This document shows positions 7,349 to 15,156 of a stretch of DNA of 45,433 nt, one piece after another. The stretch's first letter is position 1, and every line of letters starts with the position of its first letter. Origin of the DNA: Planctomyces sp. SH-PL62 (lineage in GTDB: Bacteria > Planctomycetota > Planctomycetia > Planctomycetales > Planctomycetaceae); NCBI GenBank assembly GCA_945905295.1, contig CAMDPX010000030.1, positions 1-45,433 of the forward strand, given 5' to 3'. The translations under genes and the position numbers were made by a program. Below the pieces are notes generated by a model. That model did not search any database and was not told where the DNA came from. It saw only the letters and a list, made by a program, of their open reading frames with translations.

Positions 7349-9835
7349 ATGAGCCTTCGTAACACCTTGGTGATTGTTGTTCTGTCGCTGGGAAGTTTCT
7401 CCCGCGCTGCGGAGTTGCAGGTGAGTCCGGCAACGATTTCGCTCGACCGGCCGGAAGCGTCGCAGCAAATCCTCGTGACGGAAGTCGAGGGAGAACGTCG
7501 TCGCGATGTGACCCGCGAAGCTCGCTACGAGATTGCGGCCCCGGCCATTGCCAGCATCGCGGCTGACGGTCTGCTGCGCCCCGCGACCGAAGGGACGACG
7601 CAGCTCATCGTGAAGTTCGGCGACAAGACCCTCAACGTGTCGATCACCGTCTCCGGTTTGCTGAAGCCGGTGCCGGTCTCGTTCAGTTATGAGGTCGTCC
7701 CCATTCTGACCAAAGGACGCTGCAACGCCGGCGGATGCCACGGGAAAGCGGAAGGCCAAAACGGATTCAAACTCAGTCTGTTCGGCTTCGATGCGGCGGC
7801 TGACCACGAAGCGATTTTCAAAGAAGCCAAAGGGCGGCGTCTCAATCTGACTAATCCGCCAGCCAGCCTGCTACTGCTGAAGGGGACCGCCACGATGCCT
7901 CACGGCGGCGGGCGAAAAATCGAGCCGGGCAGCCCCGCCGAACATCGTTTGCGCCGCTGGATCGCCGAAGGGGGGGCGTTCACAACGTCTGGCGAGCGGG
8001 GCGGCGTCAGCCCCCCGGTGGCAACGCCCAATGCAGGAACAACCGGGGGGCTGACGCCGCCCCGCTCGCCTGATGCGGAGAGGCATATCGTCAGCATCGA
8101 AGTCGAACCGGCTCAAGTCGTGATCGCCGCGAACGGCACACAACAGTTGCGAGTCACCGCGATCGACGACCTCGGCGGCAAACGCTGCGCGACGGTCGAA
8201 GCCGATTACATTTCGAATGCACCCCACATCGCCGACATGAATACGCGCGGCTTGTTGCAGGCCAGCGACGTGCCAGGCGAGGCAGCGATTCTCGTGCGGT
8301 ATCTCGGACACGTTGCCGTCTGCCGAGCCGTGATGCCTCGGCCGGGAAGCACATTCGCTCGGCCGCCGGAAAACAACTTCATCGACAAGCATGTCTTAGA
8401 CAAGCTGACTCGGCTGGGCATTCCTCCCAGCGAACCGATCGACGACGCGACGTTTATTCGACGAGCATTCCTCGACGTGATCGGCACGCTCCCCACGGCC
8501 GCTGAAGCTCGCGCGTTCATCGGCGATCCGTCAGCCGAAAAACGTGCCAAGCTCGTCGATGCACTGCTGCAACGCCCGGAGTATGCCGAGTACTGGGCGA
8601 TGAAATGGTCTGACTTGCTGAAGGCCGACACGCTGAAGATCACTCCGAAAGGAACCGTTGGGCTGACTCGCTGGTTGCGTAAGCAATTCACAACGAACCG
8701 GCCGTACAACGAAATGGTCCACGAGATCCTTACGATTCAAGGACCGACACAGAGCGAAAGTCCAGCCTCGTTCTTCAAATCGCTCGACTCGCCGGAAGTG
8801 ACCAGCCGAGCGATCAGTCAATTGTTTCTCGGCGTGCGAATCGAGTGTGCTCAGTGTCATCACCATCCCAGTGAACGCTGGAGCCAAGACGACTACGCGG
8901 GACTTGCCGGATTCTTCTCCGGCACGGTGGTCAAGAAACTGCCGGACGGCACCGATGCAATCGTCGCTCGCGCGGGCACCGACCAAAAACATCCGCGCAC
9001 CGGAGAACTCGTCCCGGCGCGAGCGCTCGGCGCGGCGACCGCGGACTTCACGAATGTCATCGACCGCCGAGTCGTGCTTGCCAACTGGATGACCGCTCCC
9101 GACAACCCGTTCTTCACGAAGGCGATCGCCAATCGCCTCTGGGCGCACTACTTCGGCCGCGGCCTTGTAGAGCCGATCGACGACAACCGCGCAACGAATC
9201 CCGCGACCAACGAACCGCTGCTGGCCGCGCTCGAATCGCATCTCAAAGAAGTGAAGTACGACCTCAAGGCATTCACACGCACAATGCTGCTGTCGCGAGC
9301 CTATCAGCTCGGATCGGGGACAGACCTGAACCGTGATGACCGCCAGCACTTCTCGCACGCTCGGCCGAAGACGCTGCCGGCCGAGGTGCTGCTCGACGCG
9401 ATCAGCCAGACGACCGGCGTCCCCGAAAAGTTCAACGGCTGGCCCGATGGAGTCCGCTCGATCCAAGTCTGGGACAACCGGATGCCGTCATACTTCTTCC
9501 GCATCTTCGGTCGCCCCGTCCGAGCCACCGTCTGCGAATGCGAACGGAGCAACGAACCGAGCATCTCACAGGCGTTGCACCTGCTGAACTCTCCGGAAGT
9601 CCACGCCAAGCTGATCCACCGCCACGGCTTGGCCCGCAAACTCGCCGCGACCCCCAAGTCCAACGACGAACTGGTCGATGAAATCTACCTGAGCACTCTC
9701 ACCCGCTTCCCCACCGCCGAAGAGAAGGTTCTGATGGCCACCGCCTTCGAGGCCGCCGGAGCGAACCGGCATCAAGCGGTCGAGGACGTGCTGTGGGCGG
9801 TGCTGAATACGAAAGAGTTTCTTTACAACCATTGA
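7349..9835 (+). CDS. Exported Big2-DUF1549-DUF1553 protein with CxxCH-type motifs
   Basis: 828 residues with a signal peptide (about 1-20), a bacterial Ig-like Big2 domain (22-105), a cysteine motif CNAGGCH at 125-131 (CX4CH, not the usual CX2CH), a second Ig-like segment (about 248-330), DUF1549 (about 345-540) with a CAQCHHHP haem-like motif near residue 500, and C-terminal DUF1553 (about 570-820). The family is abundant in planctomycetes and is usually encoded next to a DUF1501 protein; the reaction is unknown, though haem-like motifs suggest redox work outside the cytoplasm. A complete 80-bp palindromic repeat (7991-8070) is translated in frame as residues about 215-241, between the cysteine motif and the second Ig domain. 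No strong Shine-Dalgarno precedes the ATG. Confidence 0.88.
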   Translation: MSLRNTLVIVVLSLGSFSRAAELQVSPATISLDRPEASQQILVTEVEGERRRDVTREARYEIAAPAIASIAADGLLRPATEGTTQLIVKFGDKTLNVSITVSGLLKPVPVSFSYEVVPILTKGRCNAGGCHGKAEGQNGFKLSLFGFDAAADHEAIFKEAKGRRLNLTNPPASLLLLKGTATMPHGGGRKIEPGSPAEHRLRRWIAEGGAFTTSGERGGVSPPVATPNAGTTGGLTPPRSPDAERHIVSIEVEPAQVVIAANGTQQLRVTAIDDLGGKRCATVEADYISNAPHIADMNTRGLLQASDVPGEAAILVRYLGHVAVCRAVMPRPGSTFARPPENNFIDKHVLDKLTRLGIPPSEPIDDATFIRRAFLDVIGTLPTAAEARAFIGDPSAEKRAKLVDALLQRPEYAEYWAMKWSDLLKADTLKITPKGTVGLTRWLRKQFTTNRPYNEMVHEILTIQGPTQSESPASFFKSLDSPEVTSRAISQLFLGVRIECAQCHHHPSERWSQDDYAGLAGFFSGTVVKKLPDGTDAIVARAGTDQKHPRTGELVPARALGAATADFTNVIDRRVVLANWMTAPDNPFFTKAIANRLWAHYFGRGLVEPIDDNRATNPATNEPLLAALESHLKEVKYDLKAFTRTMLLSRAYQLGSGTDLNRDDRQHFSHARPKTLPAEVLLDAISQTTGVPEKFNGWPDGVRSIQVWDNRMPSYFFRIFGRPVRATVCECERSNEPSISQALHLLNSPEVHAKLIHRHGLARKLAATPKSNDELVDEIYLSTLTRFPTAEEKVLMATAFEAAGANRHQAVEDVLWAVLNTKEFLYNH
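7991..8070. repeat. GGCGAGCGG-family inverted repeat inside a coding sequence
   Basis: Two perfectly complementary 29-nt arms (7991-8019, 8042-8070) around a 22-nt loop. The reading frame continues through it, adding a Gly/Pro-rich linker (GERGGVSPP ... GGLTPPRSP). The same arms occur between genes elsewhere in the window. Confidence 0.93.
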
Positions 9836-9852
9836 TCCCAAGAGGATCTGAA

Positions 9853-10683
9853 ATGCCCTCGCCGTTTCCAGGTATGGACCCGTTTCTGGAGCATCCGGAT
9901 TTCTTTCCGGGGTTGCACGCGGCGTTGGCGTTTTGCATTCGCGAACAACTTCAAGCTCGGCTGCCCGACTCGTACTTCGCGGAGATTAGTGAGCGTTCCT
10001 GGGTGGATATCTCCGGCCGGTTCATTGAGCCGGATGTCGAAGTGCTGCAATGGCGAAATGCTTTGCATCAGCCGATCAGTTCCACGGCGATGCAGGCGGA
10101 TTCTGGCGGAGTCGCCGTGATGGACGGCAACGAGCCAGTTGTGATTCATTCGTTGCCGGCGGATCAGGAAGACGACGAAGTCCGCGAACAGTTCGTCGAG
10201 ATCTGGTCGAAGCGCGACGGAGATCGGTTGGTCGCTTCCGTCGAAGTGCTCAGCCCGGCGAACAAAACTCCGGGTGATCACGGCCGCGAGAAATACCTCC
10301 AAGAGCAGCGCGAGTTGCTGGACAGTCACGTCCATTTGATTGAGATTGATCTGCTGCGTGACGGCCGGCATTCCACTGCGGTCCCCGAACGAGCACTGCG
10401 GCGTTCGGTTGCCGCGTTCGATTACCATGTCTGCGTGCATCGAGCCTACCGGCCAGACGAGTTCTCTGTTTACCCGATTCGCCTGCCGCAACGCTTGCCG
10501 ACCGTCCGCGTGCCGCTGCTGCCGAACGATCCTGACGTGCCGCTTGATCTGCAATCTGTCTTTGACCGTTGTTATGACACTAGTCCGTACCGCCGCCGAT
10601 TGGATTACCATGACGCCAGCCTCGCACCGCCGCTGACTGCCGAACAACAAGTGTGGGCACTCAGTCTTCTGCCGTCGAACTAA
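9853..10683 (+). CDS. DUF4058 family protein
   Basis: 276-residue protein recognised from its N-terminus MPSPFPGMDPFLE, the hallmark of DUF4058, a family best known from cyanobacteria and planctomycetes. Other conserved segments are VEVLSPANKTPG (near residue 130) with following KYLQEQRELL, and HLIEIDLLR, which together resemble a nuclease-like or PD-(D/E)XK-like core, though I cannot demonstrate catalytic residues. Start is ATG 9853, 17 bp after the previous stop, with a purine-rich AAGAGG upstream. It sits between the DUF1549/DUF1553 and DUF1501 genes, which are usually adjacent. No signal peptide, so its product stays in the cytoplasm while its neighbours are exported. Confidence 0.85.
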   Translation: MPSPFPGMDPFLEHPDFFPGLHAALAFCIREQLQARLPDSYFAEISERSWVDISGRFIEPDVEVLQWRNALHQPISSTAMQADSGGVAVMDGNEPVVIHSLPADQEDDEVREQFVEIWSKRDGDRLVASVEVLSPANKTPGDHGREKYLQEQRELLDSHVHLIEIDLLRDGRHSTAVPERALRRSVAAFDYHVCVHRAYRPDEFSVYPIRLPQRLPTVRVPLLPNDPDVPLDLQSVFDRCYDTSPYRRRLDYHDASLAPPLTAEQQVWALSLLPSN

Positions 10684-10702
10684 CTTTTCAGGAGCTGTTC
10701 CG

Positions 10703-12049
10703 ATGTTGAACTTTTCATTCCGCAATTCCGGTCATCGTTTCTGTGACGGCCTGACTCGCCGACAAACTTTGCGACTGGGAGCGACCAGCCTGTTCGGCGG
10801 TCTGACGCTGCCGCAGCTTCTGCGCGCGGAAGCTGCCAACAAGTCCGAACGAATTCGCGAAGCAAAAGCCAAGTCGTGCCTGTTCATTTTTTTAGAAGGA
10901 GGTCCTCCTCAGCAGGACATGTGGGATCCAAAACCGGAGGCACCGTCCGAGATTCGCGGGCCGTTCGAACCGATCTCGACCGCGCTGCCGGGCGTGATCT
11001 TCACCGAGCACTGTAAGAACTGCGCGAAGATCGCCAACAAGTTCACCGTCGTGCGCAGCCATAGCCACGCCGATAACGGCCACGCCACCGGCTATCACTA
11101 TGTCATGACCGGACACCGCGCCGCGTTCGCCGACGGCGAGTATCCGCTCCCAACCAACGAGTTGTTTCCGTCGCTCGGTTCAATTGTGGCGCGAGAACTC
11201 GGCAGCAGCGGCACCGTGCCGCCGTACATCAACATGCCCCATCCGATGTCGGCCGGTGGGCCGGGCTTCTTCGGGGCCGAGTTTTCTCCGTTCGTCATCG
11301 AAGCCGATCCCAGCCAACCGGACTTCGAGGTCCGCGACCTCGCGAAGATCGACGGTGTGTCGAGCCAACGTTCCGACCTGCGACAGAAATTGCTCGCCGG
11401 ACTCGAACAACGCCAGCCGCGCACCGGCCGAGCCGCCGCGATGAGCACCTATTATCAAAAAGCTCGCGACCTCATCACGTCGCCGGAAGCTCGCAAAGCG
11501 TTCGACATTCAGTCGGAACCCGCCAATGTGCGCGAGTCCTATGGCATGACTCAGATCGGCCAGAGCGCACTGCTCGGCCGCCGCTTGATCGAAGCTGGCT
11601 GCCGTTTCGTCGGCGTGGATGCTCCGGGTTGGGACGTGCATTTCAATTGCTTCCCCAGCTTGGTCAATGACCTGATTCCACCCGCCGACAAAGCGTTCGC
11701 CGCGCTGATCACCGACATGGAACAACGCGGACTGCTCGACAGCACGCTGGTCGTGATGATGGGCGAGATGGGCCGCACTCCGCGCGTCAACGCTCAAGCA
11801 GGCCGCGATCACTGGTCGATGGCCCAGTGCATCCTCTTCGCTGGTGGCGGAGTGAAGCCCGGACAAATCATCGGCTCGACCGACAAGCAAGCCGCTTATC
11901 CGACCAGCGACCCGATCAGCGTTGCCGATCTGCTGCGCACGATCCACACGCTGCTGGGGATCGACGCCGACCGAGAATACGACGACCCGCTCGGCCGTCC
12001 CGTCCCGCTGGTCAACGGCGGGAAGGTGATTCCGGGACTCATCGCCTAA
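10703..12049 (+). CDS. DUF1501 family protein, Tat-exported
   Basis: 448 residues. The N-terminus has a twin-arginine signal (TRRQTLRLGA, then a hydrophobic stretch and LLRAEA cleavage-like site). The mature part has the DUF1501 hallmarks FLEGGPPQQDMWDPK, HSHADNGHATGYHYVMTG and, near the C-terminus, MMGEMGRTPRVN and GRDHW, an alkaline-phosphatase/sulfatase-like fold family with possible metal ligands (His/Asp). It follows DUF4058 by 19 bp with an AGGAG ribosome-binding site and completes an operon-like run with the DUF1549/DUF1553 gene. Function is unknown; partnership with the cytochrome-like protein is inferred from recurrent gene pairing (seen again at 39116-43454). Confidence 0.92.
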   Translation: MLNFSFRNSGHRFCDGLTRRQTLRLGATSLFGGLTLPQLLRAEAANKSERIREAKAKSCLFIFLEGGPPQQDMWDPKPEAPSEIRGPFEPISTALPGVIFTEHCKNCAKIANKFTVVRSHSHADNGHATGYHYVMTGHRAAFADGEYPLPTNELFPSLGSIVARELGSSGTVPPYINMPHPMSAGGPGFFGAEFSPFVIEADPSQPDFEVRDLAKIDGVSSQRSDLRQKLLAGLEQRQPRTGRAAAMSTYYQKARDLITSPEARKAFDIQSEPANVRESYGMTQIGQSALLGRRLIEAGCRFVGVDAPGWDVHFNCFPSLVNDLIPPADKAFAALITDMEQRGLLDSTLVVMMGEMGRTPRVNAQAGRDHWSMAQCILFAGGGVKPGQIIGSTDKQAAYPTSDPISVADLLRTIHTLLGIDADREYDDPLGRPVPLVNGGKVIPGLIA

Positions 12050-12059
12050 GAACAACTTC

Positions 12060-12167
12060 GTAGGGTGGGACAAGCTCGCTTCGAGCGCCGGCCCACCAAT
12101 CTCGCTTTCAGAGATGGCGTTGTTTATTTGGTGGGCCGGCGCTCGAAGCGAGCTTGTCCCACCCTAC
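12060..12167. repeat. GTAG...CTAC long paired-hairpin element
   Basis: GTAG 12060-12063, about 38-nt hairpin-forming arm (GGTGGG...CCCACC with inner GCTCG/CGAGC), a spacer of about 32 nt, the complementary arm, and CTAC 12164-12167. It lies between convergent DUF1501 and SGNH genes. Confidence 0.88.
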
Positions 12168-12224
12168 AAAACGCGACGTTGTTCTTGGACAGGATCCTAA
12201 GTTCGCGACCCAAGGGGATCGACT

Positions 12225-13058
12225 TCACTTGGCAGCCTTCGGCCGTTCACGAATCTGCTTGGCGAGGAACCTCGCAGTCTCATCTCCGATGACGTGATAG
12301 CCGGCGAGATTCGGATGCCGATCGCTGAACCAACTGGGCAAGTCGCGGAAGTGGGCGTCGAGCCGATTGTCCATCACGACGACCGAGCCGCCTTGAACGA
12401 ACGGCTTGACCCACTCGCGATGCTGTTCCGGAATTCGGTCGAGCGCGTAGCGGCGGTAGTTGAGCATGTTCGGCCCGTGAGTCAGTTCCGCTTGATACCG
12501 CGTGTAGACATCAAACAGCGGTAGCTTCTCGTCCTCGGCCACTTGCTTGATCAACCCGTTGATCCGCGAGTCATTCTCCGGCGTGAGATAGGGGATGATC
12601 GTCGTTGGAAATATCTTGGCCTGCGGAAAATCCTTGTGCAGCCGAGCAATCAGGTCGCGGAAGTCCTGCGGAAAGTTTTTGGCGAAGTCCTCGCGTTTGC
12701 TGTTGTCGTTCAAGCCGTAACGAATGCAGACGTAGTCAATGCCCGGCAGCTTGGAGATCTCACGTTCGTAGCGTCCGCCGGTCAGCAATCCGTGAATGAA
12801 CTCGCCGTCGCGTCCCTGATTGATGACGTTCGTCGGCGGCAAATCTTTCTCCGTCGCCAGCAGCAAGCGAATCACGTCCTCCAAGTGTGGCCCGTCGCGA
12901 TGCGTGATGCGGCAGACGCTCCCGATCGTCGTGCTGTCGCCGAGCAACAGGATTTGCAGCTTCCCTTCATGCTCGGCCTGGGCGGAATCCGTCCCCGCTG
13001 CGAACAGAATGAGTCCTCCAAAAACGACAGACATGATGCGAGCGAGAAACATCGGCAT
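12225..13058 (-). CDS. Exported SGNH/GDSL-type hydrolase
   Basis: 277-residue predicted esterase/lipase-fold protein. A signal peptide covers about the first 27 residues (MPMFLARIM...ILFAAG...AQA). Block I is LLLGDSTTIG, with the nucleophile Ser; block III is RYGLNDNSK with the Gly-Asn pair; block V is DRHPNLAGY with the catalytic Asp and His. This places it in the SGNH superfamily, which in planctomycetes often deacetylates or de-esterifies polysaccharides. Start ATG 13058 has an AGGAG ribosome-binding site at good spacing; the frame is open to 13148 but the extension is not signal-like. Substrate is not deducible. Confidence 0.9.
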   Translation of the reverse strand: MPMFLARIMSVVFGGLILFAAGTDSAQAEHEGKLQILLLGDSTTIGSVCRITHRDGPHLEDVIRLLLATEKDLPPTNVINQGRDGEFIHGLLTGGRYEREISKLPGIDYVCIRYGLNDNSKREDFAKNFPQDFRDLIARLHKDFPQAKIFPTTIIPYLTPENDSRINGLIKQVAEDEKLPLFDVYTRYQAELTHGPNMLNYRRYALDRIPEQHREWVKPFVQGGSVVVMDNRLDAHFRDLPSWFSDRHPNLAGYHVIGDETARFLAKQIRERPKAAK

Positions 13059-13265
13059 GACAATGACTCCTGTGAACGTGAAAGTATGCTGGCCGCCCTC
13101 GGCCGACTTTGTATTCGTCATCCAATCATGTGCAACGCAGACGGGCAAGAGTGCCCAAGCGCGTACTGGCTTGGTGAGGGTCTGGTCCGCCGCGATGGCG
13201 GCGAGCCATTCGCTCGGGGCTGGGGCTTAGTCACGCAGCCAGTGGATCAGACGCAGGGCCTCACC

Positions 13266-13718
13266 TTACCGAGGTTGCGTGGGAGGCGCAGACGCCCAGC
13301 AGACGCTGTCCAGCAACTCGGAGAGTTCACACGACCTGCGCACGCGATCCACCACATGGGCCGACTGGTACAGCTTGCCCGGCAGAACTGGCGATGAGGG
13401 GATCTGGAATTCGTCGCCGCATTTCAGAGTGTCCCAGTCTTCGATGAACCCGACGGAGATGTCCGTGTCGGTCAGCAGCACGACAGGAATCTTCAAGAGG
13501 CTGTCCTCGTCATCCATGACACTGAGCACGCCGTCGGCTCCGCCCCAATTCAATGCGGTGTCGAGCAGGAGCACATCGGGGGATGATTCATGCAGCGCCG
13601 TCAGGCACTCCACGCCTCCCGAGACCAAGCGAACAGAATACTCGTGTGCTGCGAAATACCTTTCGAGGCGGGCTGACAAACGGCAATCCGCCTCGGCAAT
13701 CAAAAGTTGCTGTGCCAT
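13266..13718 (-). CDS. Stand-alone receiver-like protein, degenerate phosphorylation site
   Basis: 150 residues with the CheY-like alternating pattern. The acidic pocket residues (E9, D11), the phospho-acceptor candidate D53 in DVLLLDTAL, and the switch Thr T83 in PVVLLTDTD are present. The conserved Lys-Pro before the last helix is not found; the equivalent place reads FQIPSSP. There is no output domain and no histidine kinase nearby. It may be a pseudo-receiver that signals by protein contact, or a diverged single-domain regulator. It is followed by 207 bp to the SGNH gene on the same strand and is divergent from DUF1080. Confidence 0.72.
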   Translation of the reverse strand: MAQQLLIAEADCRLSARLERYFAAHEYSVRLVSGGVECLTALHESSPDVLLLDTALNWGGADGVLSVMDDEDSLLKIPVVLLTDTDISVGFIEDWDTLKCGDEFQIPSSPVLPGKLYQSAHVVDRVRRSCELSELLDSVCWASAPPTQPR

Positions 13719-14052
13719 CGCACGGTCCTAACCCAGAGAGATTGTTCCTTCAACTTCTCTCGGCTCGTCCATGCCGCCTCCGTGCCGTCTTCGATGTCGC
13801 CCGTATTGCGCGCTGGCCGTCCTGAAAAGACAAGCCCCATCGCAAATCGATGCGACCGGTCGCGTGATATCTCCCGCCTCGCACGACCCTCAAGCCGCGA
13901 GCGAGATCGTTGTCCCACGCCCGCCAGACTTTGCCGAGTCCCCTTTGCCGGCTTCGCGGACCCAGGTGTCGGCCTTTTGCCTTTTTGATTCGCTGGACCC
14001 ACAATGCCGCCCCGTTAATTCGATTCCAAAAACCTCACTGGGAGCCTGCCTC
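13719..14052. other. Divergent intergenic region receiver / DUF1080
   Basis: 334 bp. The plus frame is open across it (from 13771) but the peptide lacks any family similarity and the signal peptide begins at 14053. I see no repeat, RNA or clear operator here; promoters for both flanking genes are expected but not recognisable by eye. Confidence 0.5.
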
Positions 14053-15078
14053 ATGCGAGCATTCATTCGTCCTGCCGTGCTGCTTGGTTTCAGTTTTGTC
14101 GTCGCGTCTGTGTGGTGTGTCGTGGATCGTTCGCTAGTCGCGAACGCCGCGGACTCGAAGGGGATCGCTGCGATCACCGTCGAAGAAGCGAAGAAAGATC
14201 CGGACTTCGCCATACAAGGCGAGTACGAAGGACAACTCGGCGGTCAGGACGAAAAGCAGAAGTGGGGCTTGCAAGTGATCGCGCTGGGTGACGGGAAATT
14301 CCACGTGGTGGCGTACGCCGGTGGATTACCGGGAGCGGGTTGGGACAAGAACGAAAAGGTCGAAGTCGATGGCAGCGCCAAGGACGGCGTCGCGACCTTC
14401 AACGGCGAGAAAGGTTCGGCCACGATCAAGGACGGTGTTGCCTACGTCAAAGATCCGGATGGCAAATCGCTGGGCGAAATGAAGCGAGTCGATCGCACGA
14501 GCCCAACGCTTGGCAAGAAGGCTCCGGACGGGGCGGTCGTGCTGTTCGATGGCAAGTCGGGTGACGCTTTCACCGATCCCAAGAAGTTCGTGGATGGTCT
14601 GATGTCGCAAGGCATCACCAGCAAGCAGAAGTTTCAGGACTTCTCGCTCCACATGGAATTCCTGCTGTCGTACGTGCCGGCCGGTCGCGGTCAGGGCCGA
14701 GCCAACTCTGGATGCTACATGCAGGGCCGCTACGAGGTGCAGATCCTCGACAGCTTCGGCCTCTCTGGCGAGCACAATGAATGCGGCGGCATCTACACGA
14801 TCAAGAAGCCCGACGTGAATATGTGCCTGCCGCCGCTGGTCTGGCAGACCTACGACGCCGAATACACCGCGGCCCGCTACGACGCAGATGGCAAGAAGAC
14901 AACCAACGCCAAACTGACGGTCACGCACAACGGCGTGCAGATTCACAAAGACGTCGAACTACCGAAGGCCACCACCGCCGCCCCGGTCGCGGAAGGTGCC
15001 GAACCCGGCCCGATCTACATTCAAGATCACGGCAACCCCATCCGCTTCCGCAACATTTGGGTCGTCGAGAAGAAGTAG
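14053..15078 (+). CDS. Exported DUF1080 (3-keto-disaccharide hydrolase-like) protein
   Basis: 341 residues. A signal peptide (about 1-33, ending ANA) is followed by a segment of about 130 residues unique to this protein type (YEGQLGGQDEKQKWGLQV, beta-rich), then the DUF1080 concanavalin-like domain from about residue 165 (VVLFDGKSGDAF) to the end, with FSLHMEFLL, RANSGCYMQGRYEVQILDSF, CGGIYTIKKP and the closing RFRNIWV strand. The domain occurs in 3-keto-glycoside hydrolases and many planctomycete exported proteins, so a carbohydrate role is likely, but the substrate is unknown. Start at ATG 14053 with GGGAG upstream. It is convergent with glnD. Confidence 0.9.
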   Translation: MRAFIRPAVLLGFSFVVASVWCVVDRSLVANAADSKGIAAITVEEAKKDPDFAIQGEYEGQLGGQDEKQKWGLQVIALGDGKFHVVAYAGGLPGAGWDKNEKVEVDGSAKDGVATFNGEKGSATIKDGVAYVKDPDGKSLGEMKRVDRTSPTLGKKAPDGAVVLFDGKSGDAFTDPKKFVDGLMSQGITSKQKFQDFSLHMEFLLSYVPAGRGQGRANSGCYMQGRYEVQILDSFGLSGEHNECGGIYTIKKPDVNMCLPPLVWQTYDAEYTAARYDADGKKTTNAKLTVTHNGVQIHKDVELPKATTAAPVAEGAEPGPIYIQDHGNPIRFRNIWVVEKK

Positions 15079-15084
15079 AGCAAT

Positions 15085-15155
15085 TGGGAGGGCGAGGCTC
15101 CTACCGAGCCGCAGAGGGAACAACGTGTGATCCCCTTCTCGGTTCGGCTCCCGTT
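15085..15155. repeat. Imperfect palindromic segment between convergent genes
   Basis: The 78-bp gap between DUF1080 and glnD contains GGGAGGGCGAGGCTCC with nearby GGCTCCTACCGAGCC and a distant CGGTTCGGCTCCC, giving an imperfect inverted repeat. It may serve as a terminator or be a decayed dispersed element. Confidence 0.4.
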
Positions 15156-15156
15156 G

